A DNA stretch of 64,000 bases from Carallia brachiata (Eukaryota; Streptophyta; Magnoliopsida; Malpighiales; Rhizophoraceae), in assembly GCA_021464245.1 (NCBI GenBank), contig JADCRB010000094.1:143357-207356 (forward strand). Reading direction: 5' to 3'. The first letter of the stretch is position 1. Each line of letters opens with the position of its first letter. Shown piece after piece: positions 35,740 to 47,600 of the stretch. The position numbers and the translations under genes were made by a program. The notes beneath the pieces are model-generated. The model was not told the DNA's origin. It worked only from the letters and a program-made list of their open reading frames with translations, and made no database searches.

Positions 35740-36701
35740 GTGAGTAAGCTTACATTACCAAGTAAAATATCATGAGTTTTATCACGGAGTAAATTACGCA
35801 TATTATTTTTAAAATCGCGATTGATATTTTTGAAACGTAAAAATAATAAGTATTGTAAAAATATCAATTTTCATTTCAAAAATAACAATCACATTTTCAT
35901 CCGAAATAAAAACCACACACCAAAGGCTATATACATTTTTTCTATATATTAAACGAAAAAACTTTGGTGCTGACGCAGGCGATCTTGGAATACGGGGAAA
36001 ATTCAGGAATTTGTACCATTACCCACATAGACGTCAACGGGCTTATGAAGATTTATTAGGGGTTTCTCCCTTTCGGGTCTGAACAAATCTTGCACCCCCG
36101 TGGAAAACTCAAAACTGACGATCAGGAGGGCTGTGAACGTGCAAAAGTATTGTTCCCTTCAAGAAAAACAATAAACAATACAGTTGACTTAGAAACAAAA
36201 GATAATGTCAAAGCCCACTGCAGAGGCTATGGATTGACACGTGGGAACTCCGAACGGGCAAAGCTGGACCAAACTCCATCAGCAGAACCAAACACCTCTA
36301 AGTTAAATAATTATCAGAAAAATCAGTGACTTTTATCAGATTCCGTAGCATTTGTTTTTCTATAATTGTAGTGTAACGGCTCAATCACTGCGCGTGCAGG
36401 CGCACTTAGCATGATTTTTCTTATCATAACTGCAGGTAATTACACTTAAAATTAAAAATAATGTCCAAAAATGAAATTCGACCACCAATTGTGTAATTCA
36501 ATGCTAAGGAATTTTTTTGTGCTTTTATGAGGTCACGAGTTCGAATTATGTCAAAGTCGACCGCGTGGAACTAAACATACGGTTTGATCTTTGGGATTTC
36601 GAACCATCCTATAATGACCTTTGCTAAGCTTGCTGTGAATCACTCCCTCAATAAGTTTAGCTGTAGCGGCCGCATTCTACCTCTAGTGCATCAAAGTTAA
36701 G

Positions 36702-37172
36702 GTTGTCAGAACTGAACCGGTTATCAAACCGGAAACATTAGTGGATCAAGGTTCGACCGGTTGAATCGGTCAAATCGGTATTTGAATCGGTATTTAATAA
36801 TATATATGTGTATAAAAGTAATTATAAAAATAATATTTATAAATAGTGATTAAATATTAATTTTTGTAATTTTAAAGATGAAATTGAAATTTTTAATAGA
36901 TTTAGGATTAAATTGAACTTTCAAATTAAAGCTAATACTTAAATTATAATTTAAATAACATTTGGAGTCAAATTGTAATTTATAAATTTTTTAATTTTAT
37001 TAAACCGGTCCAACCGGTCCGATTTTCATCGGTTTTTACCGGTTCTTGACCGGTTTTTTCCGATTTTGACCGGTCCGAATTACTCTTCAAAATTTACCTA
37101 AACCGACCTGGACCACCGGCCGATCTCCAGTTCAACCGATCCGACCGATTGGTCTGGTCCGATTCTGAGAAC
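36702..37172. mobile_element. MITE-like element rich in ACCGGT motifs
   Basis: Both ends carry related inverted sequence: the left end reads GTTGTCAGAACTGAACCGG and the reverse of the right end GTTCTCAGAATCGGACCAG. ACCGGT/AACCGG words crowd both ends around an AT-rich core (36780-36990). This is the look of a common dispersed non-autonomous plant repeat. I could not find a clean target duplication. Confidence 0.55.
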
Positions 37173-38583
37173 AGTGATCAAAGCAGAATCTTTTTTGGCC
37201 GGGGGCTTCACCTCCACTTAATTCATTTTTATGACCAAAAAAAAAAAAAAAAGTGGTTTTTAAAATGTCGACAGGTTAATTTCGTCATTTCGCTTCGCAA
37301 TTTGAGGTGGGGTTTCTTGTTTCGTTTTTGAGATTAGGACTATTAAATTTAACCGTTATAGATTTGGTTGAATCGCCGCCTCACATTCTCGATCCTCTTT
37401 AATAATGACAAAAGATCACATCATTTTGAAAAATAGATCTTCTTAATTTACTGTGGAAATCAAATCTAAGCTATATATTTGTGAAGAATAATAATTTGAT
37501 TTTGATTCCATCATTGGGTCGATCGACCATATTGTACAATTAGTCGACCTAATGATGGTATCGTCCCGTGCACAAATTAAAATAGAATGAGGACCATATC
37601 TATTAATAGTTTGGTCGTGTGATTGGAAAATCTAATTTCTTACCTCAATTTAACGTTGCCAGTGGCTAAATGAACCGATTACTTGCAAATGGGATCAATT
37701 GAAGTTACGGTCCGTATCCATTTAGCAAGAAAATTTTCCCACGTTTCCTCGTAAAGTCTAGTATAAAAAGAGCAATGTTAACGTGTCACGAAATATTTTA
37801 AAATTTATAATTATAAAAAAAATTGTTAATTTTTTTTCTTTTTTGATTTAACAACGTAAGAAAAATTAATGATTTTTTTTATAATTATATATATTAAAAC
37901 GTTATATAATACAGTTTTTAAAATATTTAACATTAATTGTATAAAAATATATTTGGAATATGGTCCAAATTCTGCCAACCCCACGTTAAAAATAAAGAAA
38001 GTAGCTCGGATCATTGTACTCTAGACCCTAGTGCTTTAAGGACTTTATTGTACAGTGAAGTTATGGGTTTGAATGCTTATAGAGGTGTAAGTGATCTTAC
38101 AAAATTGTGTGAAAAAAATTAATAATTTTTATTAAATGTTATAAAATTTGCTCTTCCACAAGTTCAATGTAGATGTTCAACCCATTATTCGATGTAATTA
38201 ACACAATTTTTTGGACACATATACAATCGAAAAAAAAAAAAGGAAAGAGAAAAGAACTGTCCAATGCCGAATCCAAAGCGAGAAAGGTTCTGAATTATGA
38301 TTTTTGGCTTAGATATACATGACATCGATTTAATTCAGGTTGCTGTCCTTTCGTCTTGTAGGTTAGTCACGCGACAATTTCTTCTTATTGTAAGAAACTT
38401 TCTATGGGGACAAATATAAACAGTTGGCTTTGATACAATTCCTTCAATCATTATGATTAACAAAAAAAAACCTTTCAAATAAATGCTGTCAAATTTCATC
38501 CAACCCCATTGCGACCGATGAATGCCACCCGACAAGGTAATCGTCTTAGTTGCTAACCTTACTATGTTTTATTGGCTTTACAT

Positions 38584-39213
38584 CCAGTGGTGGAGCTAGA
38601 AATTCTGGTTATTGGGACCAAATTTATATGTAACTAAAATATTATTAAAATAATATAAAATAAAAATAAAAATTATGTATGATAGTTTTTACAATTTTTT
38701 TATAGTATAAAAAGTAAGGAGAAAATTTGACAAAATTATATATACATTAGTCATCTTTAGTATAAGAAATCTTATCTTTTAAAACTACACGTGAAATTAA
38801 GATATAATTATCTATACAAACATTTAGAATTATAATTAATAAAAAAATACACTTATATTCAGAAAAGTATGTACATCAATTAAAAATATACGTTTGATTT
38901 GTACGTTTTAAATTTTATTGCATCATTAAATAAGAGTAACTAAATTATAAATACAATACACATCAACTGTTATTATTATATGATATTTATTTCAAATTAA
39001 AAGATAAGAACCGATACATCTAAATTATATACAAATTTTCAATAATTATTTGAAATTTCTGGTGTCAACCCAATAACTTTTGATTTTGAGTGGGTGCAAA
39101 AAAATTTTTTAAGTGGGGGCAATACTTCAAATTTCATCTATATCATATAAATTTTTTTTTTGGAGCGGGGAGAGTTCCCCCCCTCCCCCCACGATCAATG
39201 TGCTCCGCCACTG
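38584..39213. mobile_element. Non-autonomous DNA element with CAGTGGYGGAGC inverted ends and TTTACAT duplication
   Basis: The left end is CCAGTGGTGGAGCTAG and the right end GTGCTCCGCCACTG, which are inverted repeats of each other. The 7 bp TTTACAT flank both sides (38577-38583 and 39214-39220). The interior is AT-rich with no open frame, so it is a MITE. The target length is compatible with a hAT-like origin, but the family is not certain. Confidence 0.75.
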
Positions 39214-41667
39214 TTTACATAATCTCAACAGCGCCATTAATTTTAGATCATCTTGTTATAAACAAATAAAAAATTAAATAATATGTTGTGATTTTCAAAA
39301 TGTTAGATATAAGATGACAAGTGTACACGTTGATATTTCAAAAAAGTAATAAGATAAGTTATTAAATAATATTTAAAATTACAGAATTGACACAACTCTA
39401 AAATTATTTTCAATTAACAGCTAAAAGTTACATCTAAAAACCTCGTAGTTAAATGATTTATTTCATCATTCAAGTACATAGACATACACTCGCACGGAGG
39501 AGAAAAAAGGCAATAGCTTGAGAAATTGTCAAGTAAATGCGGCAGCTGAACCCTTGAAATCACCCTCTACATATATATATATTTACGGTCTAAGACTCTA
39601 AATATTTAAAAATTATATTAAATTTTAATTAATTTAATATCAGAAACTCTTTTAAAACTTATTTTTTTATACATAAAACACAAATTTAAAATTTTATTTA
39701 AAAAAATAAAACTTTACACTATCTAAATCAACCGACGTTAGTACCCTCTTAATAATTTTACAATGTGCCTCGAGCCCCAGAACCCTCCTCCCCCAAACTC
39801 CAGGAGTCAAAGAGTGGGGTAAGGAAAGCAAGTGGGTCCGGACCGTCCGGTCCACCACAGAGCGAAAGCAATGAGCTCAAAAAGAATCATTACCGGCATT
39901 GTACCAGCTTTGCGTGCCTGCAGTGGTCCGTTGCCTTTCATGGGAAGTGGACCATGGTATCAGTAAGATGGTCCGTCGACTGACTAAATGACCAGAATTG
40001 GGTTCACTATACGGCAGCAGACTGCCAGTGGTCCTTGACCTAGTGATTAAGCCTATTTACATAAATAGCTTAAATGGCTAAAATAGTAATAAAATCTTAT
40101 CCAACCGTAATTAATAATTTTTTTTTTGTTAAATTTAACCTTACAATTACTCATATGGCTTTAAATTTTTTTGAAACTTATTAAGTGAAATTGGTAAATT
40201 TTCTTATTACAGAAAATAGCATAAAAAATAAATGAACTCTGGTCCATAATAAGATGCTGACGCCTCACGCCAACAAGAGTTCATTTATTCCAAAAGGTAA
40301 ATTTTTCCCAAAAAAAGAAAAAGATTTGACTTTTTATTCCTACAGAACAGTAACTTTTATATATATTTTTTCTTTTATTCCTTCCTTCCCCACCGGATAC
40401 GCTGGTTAGACCCATAGTTTAGTTTGAAAGAGGGGTTACAACATAGACATATTCACGTATTATCCACTGCTCAGATTGCACAAACAGTGCTACCAATTTG
40501 CTGCGATGAAAAGGGTTACACTCTAAGCAGGCTTCCGCATCAATAGTTCAATACTCTTGGCGTGGCAGCACACTGTTCAAGAGTATTGTCAAGAAAATGA
40601 TTATGGCATAACTGCAGCCAGTCGTTGATGGTGATACCAAGCTAGTAGTAGTATTTTGTGTACAATGTGCAGGACAATAGAAGGAAGACAGCCTTACGAA
40701 ACTCTACTCTTTTAAATTGCATTCCCAAAACGTCACTAATCAGTTAAACCGACATAACCAAGCCCCGTTCACTTTCTTTCACATCCTCAAAGAAACAATT
40801 GCAGACACAATGCAAGTATGCAACAAGTTGAGCAATATAACTAACGAAATTAATCTGCACCCGGATATTTTTAACTCCAAGATAAGTTCATTATCGTTGC
40901 TCCATAATTATCCCATGAACACAAATAAACTGAATACTGAAGAATACGACTGATGTCACTCATTGAGCAATTGAGAAGACTAAAAAGCCAGTTTTAACCC
41001 AGCTTAGTATCACAGGTGCCCGTTTTCCCCAAAGTTTTCCGGAAATTTGATGAAAGCCAATCCAATTTAAAGCTAAAAATTCGTTTGAAGATGCAAGCAT
41101 GCCAGCAAAAACATCACATTTAGACTACCTAATGATCAAATGTAAAACAATGAGCTCTAATCTCGCACAAGACGTAAGCTGATTCGTATCCAGAATGCGG
41201 ATCACGTTTACCAGTTTCAAGATCAGATATTTTCAAGCAATTTCCTGAAAGCTTTAAAATCTTGAACAAAGGTTGATGATGGTTAAACACCCGAATTTCG
41301 AAGCCCCAAATTAATACTTAAATTTCGTAGCCCAAAATTTTGCATTTACTTAACTCTCATGTCTTCAAATTTCTTTTCACGAATCCAAACAATTGGAACA
41401 CAATCACTGGGAAAGTGATTGAGTGTAGACATTAAAAAGGCATATATAGACATTAACATGAGTAGATCAAATTACATCTATATAAAATCATCCCAATTAA
41501 CATAACCTAGATTAAAGAACTAAAAGAAACATAGTCCCATGACGCCAATTACATCTACACAACGACCCCCAAATCAATATTCCAGCCACTAATGCTAATC
41601 CCAACTAAAGTTCAGTTCTTTCACCCCTCACCCACACAGCAAATTTTTACCTTCAAATCCTGCTTCT

Positions 41668-42315
41668 TCAAGCCTTGATTCCCAGCCCGTGTTTGCCATG
41701 CACGCACCCTGGCTTCACATGCAGATAAGGATTCCTCTTGGAATTGCTCATTTTAGCAAAACACCTCTTCCCCAACTTCCTCATCCTCTGTCTCCCTAAC
41801 TTCCCACTCACGTGCCACGGCACGAGCTCATCATCCAGCCCATACCCTTCTTCTTCCTCCGCCTCCTCCTCCTCTTCAGCCTCTTGTTCCTCATTCACAT
41901 TGGCATCCTGATGCTGATTACCCACACCAGAAATTATAACGGGCCCCACATCGAATTGATGGTAGTTATGCACATCACCGTGATACCATCTGTCATGATC
42001 ATCATGGGAGTTTCCATGATCAATTGGATCTGGGACTTCATGGGTCTTTTTGTGGGTGTGGATTTCTTGGTTGGTTTCTGCCGGGGACGAGGTTGTTACG
42101 GAGGACCAAGACACGAACCCATCTTCCAGGCTAAGTACAGAATCGTCATCCGAGTCAGCATCGGATGGGTCAACCAATTCCCAGTAAGACAGATCATTGG
42201 ATTCTTGTTCACCGAGGAAAACAATGTCTTGTTGCAAGAGTGGCTCCATGGTGGTGGTTGCGGTTGTTGCCGGAGTCCCAGACTTCTTGCCCATTTTCGC
42301 TCTCTTGGTCCTCAC
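41668..42315 (-). CDS. Conserved plant protein of unknown function, acidic centre and basic C-terminus
   Basis: A single-exon frame of 215 aa. Features are LSYWELVDPSDADSDDDS near residues 42-60, a His/Asp-rich middle, a Glu-rich run (EEQEAEEEEEAEEEEG) and a basic C-terminus with GRQRMRKLGKR and KRNPYLHVKPGCVHGKHGLG. The last block resembles a family of uncharacterised plant proteins known to me only as unnamed. No signal peptide or membrane span is visible. The Met at 42294 (MGKKSG) is an equally good start, giving 208 aa. Basic clusters suggest nuclear location (inference). Confidence 0.75.
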   Translation of the reverse strand: MRTKRAKMGKKSGTPATTATTTMEPLLQQDIVFLGEQESNDLSYWELVDPSDADSDDDSVLSLEDGFVSWSSVTTSSPAETNQEIHTHKKTHEVPDPIDHGNSHDDHDRWYHGDVHNYHQFDVGPVIISGVGNQHQDANVNEEQEAEEEEEAEEEEGYGLDDELVPWHVSGKLGRQRMRKLGKRCFAKMSNSKRNPYLHVKPGCVHGKHGLGIKA

Positions 42316-44617
42316 TCCTCACTTTTTCTCCTCTGTTTTTGTTATTTTTGATTTTTTTTTTTTTTTGGTTCTTTGTTATGTTTAATAATTTTGTTTTGAT
42401 CTGATGTTGCTTGTGATCAATTAGCCTGAAAGGCTTACAGTTTTACGCACGGAGAGGATCGTGTGGTATTTGAAATCACTTCTAGTGCACGTTGTTCCAC
42501 CAATCAATGTTTGCCACGTGCATGCATTTCTTAAGAATTTCCTCTACAAGCCATTTGACACAAATTGAAATTTTACCAACACAGTTAAAACAAAGTTCAC
42601 CGAGTTCGATTAAAAGAAATAACAAAGTCTGCATTTCATAAAGAGGAGATTTAAAAAAAACAGAGGGAGATATATATAATTTTTTATATTAATAAGTCCA
42701 TTGTACCGTAAATTATACAAAAAAAATAATTATTTCTATTCTCATAAATTTTACACTTCTTTTATAAAATTGTAACTCAATATTTCTTTTCTAATCCTAT
42801 TAATCTCACATTTTTTCTTCTGTATATATTAGAATCTAAAATTTTTAAAATAAAACTTTTCAATCTCAACCCGTCTATCTCTTAAAGGCACATCTTTTTT
42901 TTTCGTCTGTCATTGTTGCGACCATTCCTCGAACCCATGATCTTAAAAAGGATCATGAATACATTGCCATAAGGATAAACAATTTTTTAGTCTTAAATCT
43001 TTAAGTTTTTTTACGTTTGAATTCTAAACCTTTTTTACATTTTATTTGAGTTCTAAACCTTTTAATTTTCTACCAAATCAGTCCATCTGTTTAACAAAAG
43101 TGATCAATCTATTAAAAAATAATTTTAACTTTACAAAAAATTATTTAAAAAAGATTAAATATATGAATTGAATGTCTTTTCTATAAAAAATATACATATT
43201 ACCTATTTAATTTGTATATTTGTTGATTAAAAAAATATTTAATATGCATATTTTGTTGATAGAAAAAATATTTAATTCATATATTTAAACTTTTTTAAAT
43301 AATTTTTATTAAATTAAACTCACTTATTAATGGATTGACTATTTTTTATAACTTAAAGGACTGATATAGTAAAAAATCAAAAAATTTAGAACTCAAATAT
43401 AAAAAAATTTAAAAATTTAGGACTTCAAATATGCTTATTCCCGTTGTCATAGTTGGTTCTTCGTTTATTTTGTTAACAAAACAAGAAAATAGAAATAATA
43501 CTCAGAGTCCTAACAAACTCAACGACTCCATAATGCTAACCAAATCTTTTCAACACGGATCCTTGTGATCTGGCAGTTGAAATCTTTTCTCCTTAAGCAG
43601 GCGCCATTCACAAATAAAATTCTTCGCAACTCTTTCATATGGACAGAGTAACTGTCGTTGTACTGTCGTCAGCGAATCCGATCTTCAACAAGGCGTGAGA
43701 TATTCGAGACCAGTTACCCAGAAAATTATCCCAGTTTCTCAGTCCTTTCGTAATTTCAAGGGGACCCTAGGCAGTCGGTAGCCAATTTCATTCGGTCGCA
43801 AGCTAAACAGCTTCCAAATTCGGTGTTTTAAAAGGATTCTTGTTTGCAATATCAAAAAAGTTTCGCGCGGTCGCAACTCGCAAGGTAAATGCTTGAGATA
43901 TTGTTTTTATGTTTTTCCTTCTTATGTACGAAAAACAAAAAAAAAAGATTAAAAAAAAAGATAAAACAGAGAGAAAATAGCGCCGATGACTCCGCCTGCT
44001 TTTCGGGTGCTACCATAACTCCCGCAACCATAACCCTCGCTGTGGGCATAGAGAAGAACATTGTTTGTCACTGATCAAAGCCAAAAAAGAAAGCAGCTAG
44101 CTCAAATTGCGACTAAATCTGAGTCGGAAGAGGCTTCAAGGTAATTAATGGTCAGAGTGCAATTTGGCCAACCAGCGAATATGCCACAATGAATAAGCCT
44201 CAAGATAGCTAACCAGAAAATTTTTGGTTTCACTCCCACCGAACAGAGTCAATGAACCACAGTAATAAGGAAATTTACCACACACAACTGCATACACCGA
44301 TAATGTGTCCTGCCTATAATCATCGCCTAATTTAACAAAGGCCCTTGACTATTCTTGCAATGAACTAACAAGAATAGCCCAAGTCAAAATTCTCATGTTG
44401 TTTATTACATTGAAATCATATTCAACTAAATAAAAGAAAGAAAAGAAAAAAGAAAGAAAGCAAAAAAGGAGCCAGCACAAACAAATCATTCCAACTTTTC
44501 TTAGTATCTCTTACCTTTTACATGGAGACGGTGCAATGCCAGAACCGACCTAATCATCCCTGCTGTGAGTAGAATTTGCACAACGGCAGAAATCAGATCC
44601 TCACTTGGCCGCTTAAA
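42316..44617. other. Intergenic region between the unknown protein and COPA
   Basis: Holds the 5' leader of the preceding gene, a fold-back repeat (42973-43441), AT-rich DNA and, from about 44400, the 3' UTR of coatomer alpha. No additional exon is supported. Confidence 0.6.
42973..43441. mobile_element. Fold-back MITE-like element with long inverted arms
   Basis: The left arm (about 42973-43120) and the right arm (about 43300-43441) are imperfect reverse complements: the left has TTTGAATTCTAAACC and CCAAATCAGTCCATC, the right mirrors them as GGACTGATATAG and TAGAACTCAAAT. The AT-rich middle also folds. Nothing is encoded. A target duplication was not found. Confidence 0.6.
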
Positions 44618-47600
44618 TTATCGTATCTGGGAAGGAGAACAGAGCAACCCTGAAGCATCAGCACCAACCACGGCAAGATCACAGACGGTGCACAGTTGAC
44701 CTTCCTGGCTTGGCACAAACCGGGAACTGCAATATGGGCAAGAGACATCCTTCTGTCCTCGATAGATTGGCACATATGTTGCTCCACATATCACAAAAGG
44801 GTTTCTGAAATCATAATTCAGTTCAGAGGTATCTGTCATATTCCTTTCTGCAGCCTGCAATACTTGCCTAGCCGTTTTTGCTTGGTTCTCAGCCGTGGGG
44901 TTTGTTTCCAACAGCCGCCTAGCAAAATTAGCTGCTGTTGCAAGGTTCTTTGCCTTGTAGCAAACAGTCATTGCATTTAAGAGGGCAAGCCTTAAGTGTG
45001 GAGTTTGCAGATTGCAGTGGGTGAAATAGGCAGCAAGCTCCTGTTGTCGTACTGGGTTGTCTTTCATTTCCCTTCTCTTAAGCTCCATTTGCAAACCCAG
45101 AACATACTCTTTGATTATGATAATTAACTCTTTCACTTCATCAACTTCCCTTCTTGATTCTACAACAATCAAGGGAATTGTATGCAGAATACTGAGAAAG
45201 AGTCGAAGTGCCTCCGTAAATTTTCCAGCTGTTGTGGCTCTGTAACCAGCCTTCAGCTTCTCCTCCAACTGGGAGAAATTGAATACCAGTGCTGGAGGGC
45301 CCCTAACATTTGGGCTAGCCGATTCATTCCATCCTCGTTCAATAGCCAGTGATATCACAGGACTAGATGAAAAGGCACGTAAAAAGGTATGGCTCCCTGA
45401 ACAAAGATCAAGAAACATGGATCTCAACGGAGCAAAGTTTCTAATTCCAAGTTGCCTGTTAAGCAAACGCATGGCTGTGTCAAAATTGCCAGCTGCAGCA
45501 TGTTCAGCAGCAAGTGAGGATCTTTGGGTCCAAATCTGGCTTACAGGCATACCAGGGGTTGGTGCCACAAAAACTGAAGATCGAGCATTGATAGAAGCCT
45601 TTGGTGTGTCTGCCTCAGGGGGAAGCTCCAAGTCTTCAAGGTCCCATCCACCCTCCTCTTCATTTTCTTCAGCCACTTCACCATCCTCCAAAATTTCTGC
45701 AACATCCCCATTTTGCAAACCATCCACATCAACCATATCAAGTTCCTCACCCCAGTCGCCATCTGCAGCCTCTTCATCTTCTTCAGGAGCACCTCTGCCC
45801 ATGTTATCCAGTCCACCTTCAAATATACCTTTCATAACTCTCAGAAGAGGCCAATCACTAGCACACATAACAGGAGCCGGAGGCATCAGAAGAGAGGGTT
45901 TTTTACCCTCTGGAACAGATGGAACATTGTCTCCCAACTCAATTCCTATACGCTCAGCAATATCCTCTAGCCCGTGGACTTTGGCCATGATGTAAGCCAG
46001 TGGCAAATGACCTGCATTTTCCAAGATCTTAACACGTTCTCGAACATCACCCAAATACAGGGCATTGTGAAACTGGCCCATAACATCATTCTTAACCTCT
46101 GCAATTTTCAGCATCTTGGATAGCTTTTCCAAATTACCAGTTATGAGATAAAGGAAAGAAAGCCTCTCGAAATTTTTGGTCCTCTGATAGGCATACTCAA
46201 CAATACCTGCATTGCCTTGGCGAAGTGCTTCCACCCCCAATCTATACCAGTGATCTTTCTCGTCAATCTCTTTTGCTGATGCTACAGCAATTTGAATATT
46301 TCCACTCTCTAGTGCCAAATTAAAACGAGTTCTCTCATCCTTGACAAAGTGAAGAGCAACCTCAGGGAATCCTTTCTGTTGCAAGTATGCAATCATTGCC
46401 TGCCCGCAAAGCTGTGAGTTCCTGATCATGCTCATAACATGGTCATACCTCTTTCTCAATAGAGATAGTTTGAAGATATATTCTGTTGCATCGATAACAA
46501 TAGCTCTACTCTTGCCATCTCGATCCAAGCAAAAGATAGTATTTCCAGTGATCTTGGTAATATATATTGGGACATCAAGTGTTCTAATGATACCACTATC
46601 TCCATTTGGGAGGCAATACTTGATGTGATTTAATGTTGTGTAAATAAAAACACCATTATCATCCCAGGCCCCACTCTTTACACGGATTGTCTCATGAAGA
46701 GTGCACTGATGAACAAGCTTCTTGCTAGCAATGACGATGGCATGTTTACTGAGCAATGCAACACTTTCCATGTCATTTGACCAAACAACATATTTGATAA
46801 AAGGAGTTTGAAGATCTCCAAGAACAATCCTTTGTTGAAGATCAAATATGACCACTCTATCCTCTGCTCTGCAGAGCAAATTACCTGTCCCAGCATAAAA
46901 TATTGCATCTGTAGCAATGGGAAGACCACTCTTTTTAACAACCTCATTTTTGAGGTTCCTCACTAGGACCTGGTTGCTGCTTTTCTCAAGCACAGCAAAC
47001 CTATTCCGAGCCACAAAGACAGCTGATCCCCCAGCACCTCTCTTTGCCTCCTGGACACTATCACCCCGACTGATGCTGTCTTTAGGTATGACATACAACT
47101 CATAGGATCCCCCATCAACATCTGAGCACACAAGAACAGCATTTTCGGTAGGGCTGTAGGATAGAGTTCTTGGACTTTGATTCAGGCTGTTGGTACCAGG
47201 ACGTCGGATGGGGATCACTTGCGTGTCTCTTTGAGTTGAAAATTCAAAGAACCGCAAAAAGCGGTCCTTTGTATAGAAAGAGAATCCACTTACTGCAAAG
47301 GCAGGCCTTTCCCTCTCCAACTTGAAGACAATCATTCCACTGTCATGACCCGCAGCCAGGAGATTCATCTCAGGGTGAGATGCAAGAATCCAGAACCGAT
47401 CATGCTCTCTTCGGAATGTTTGAAGTCCGGTCCTTTTAGTTACATCCCAAACACGGATACTTTTATCCTCTGAATTAGAAACAATCAAATCCTGTTTGGC
47501 ATGGAACATCACACATGACACATTATTCATGTGTCCTCTCAACGTGTCCACTTCCCAGGCCTTGGTATCTGAAAACGAAATGAACATATCATCCTACAGC

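Larger units (their letters stand above)
35617..41667. other. Long intergenic region with MITE-like repeats
   Basis: About 6 kb without a supportable gene. It holds the PAP promoter side, a TA/CA microsatellite, two MITE-like repeats (36702-37172 and 38584-39213) and the 3' UTR side of the gene at 41668. Short open frames such as 36090-36329 and 39765-39983 have no recognisable motif. Confidence 0.6.

Noticed and set aside
39765..39983. 72-codon plus-strand frame with Pro/Ser-rich start
   Set aside because: Isolated, no conserved motif and no upstream or downstream exon; likely chance in a GC-richer patch.
41812..42351. 179-codon plus-strand frame with long hydrophobic stretches
   Set aside because: Antisense to the conserved unknown protein at 41668-42315; its hydrophobicity comes from reading the Glu-rich run backwards.
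45279..45995. 238-codon open frame on plus within the COPA locus
   Set aside because: It is the antisense shadow of a conserved minus-strand coding exon with GC-balanced codons; no independent motif.
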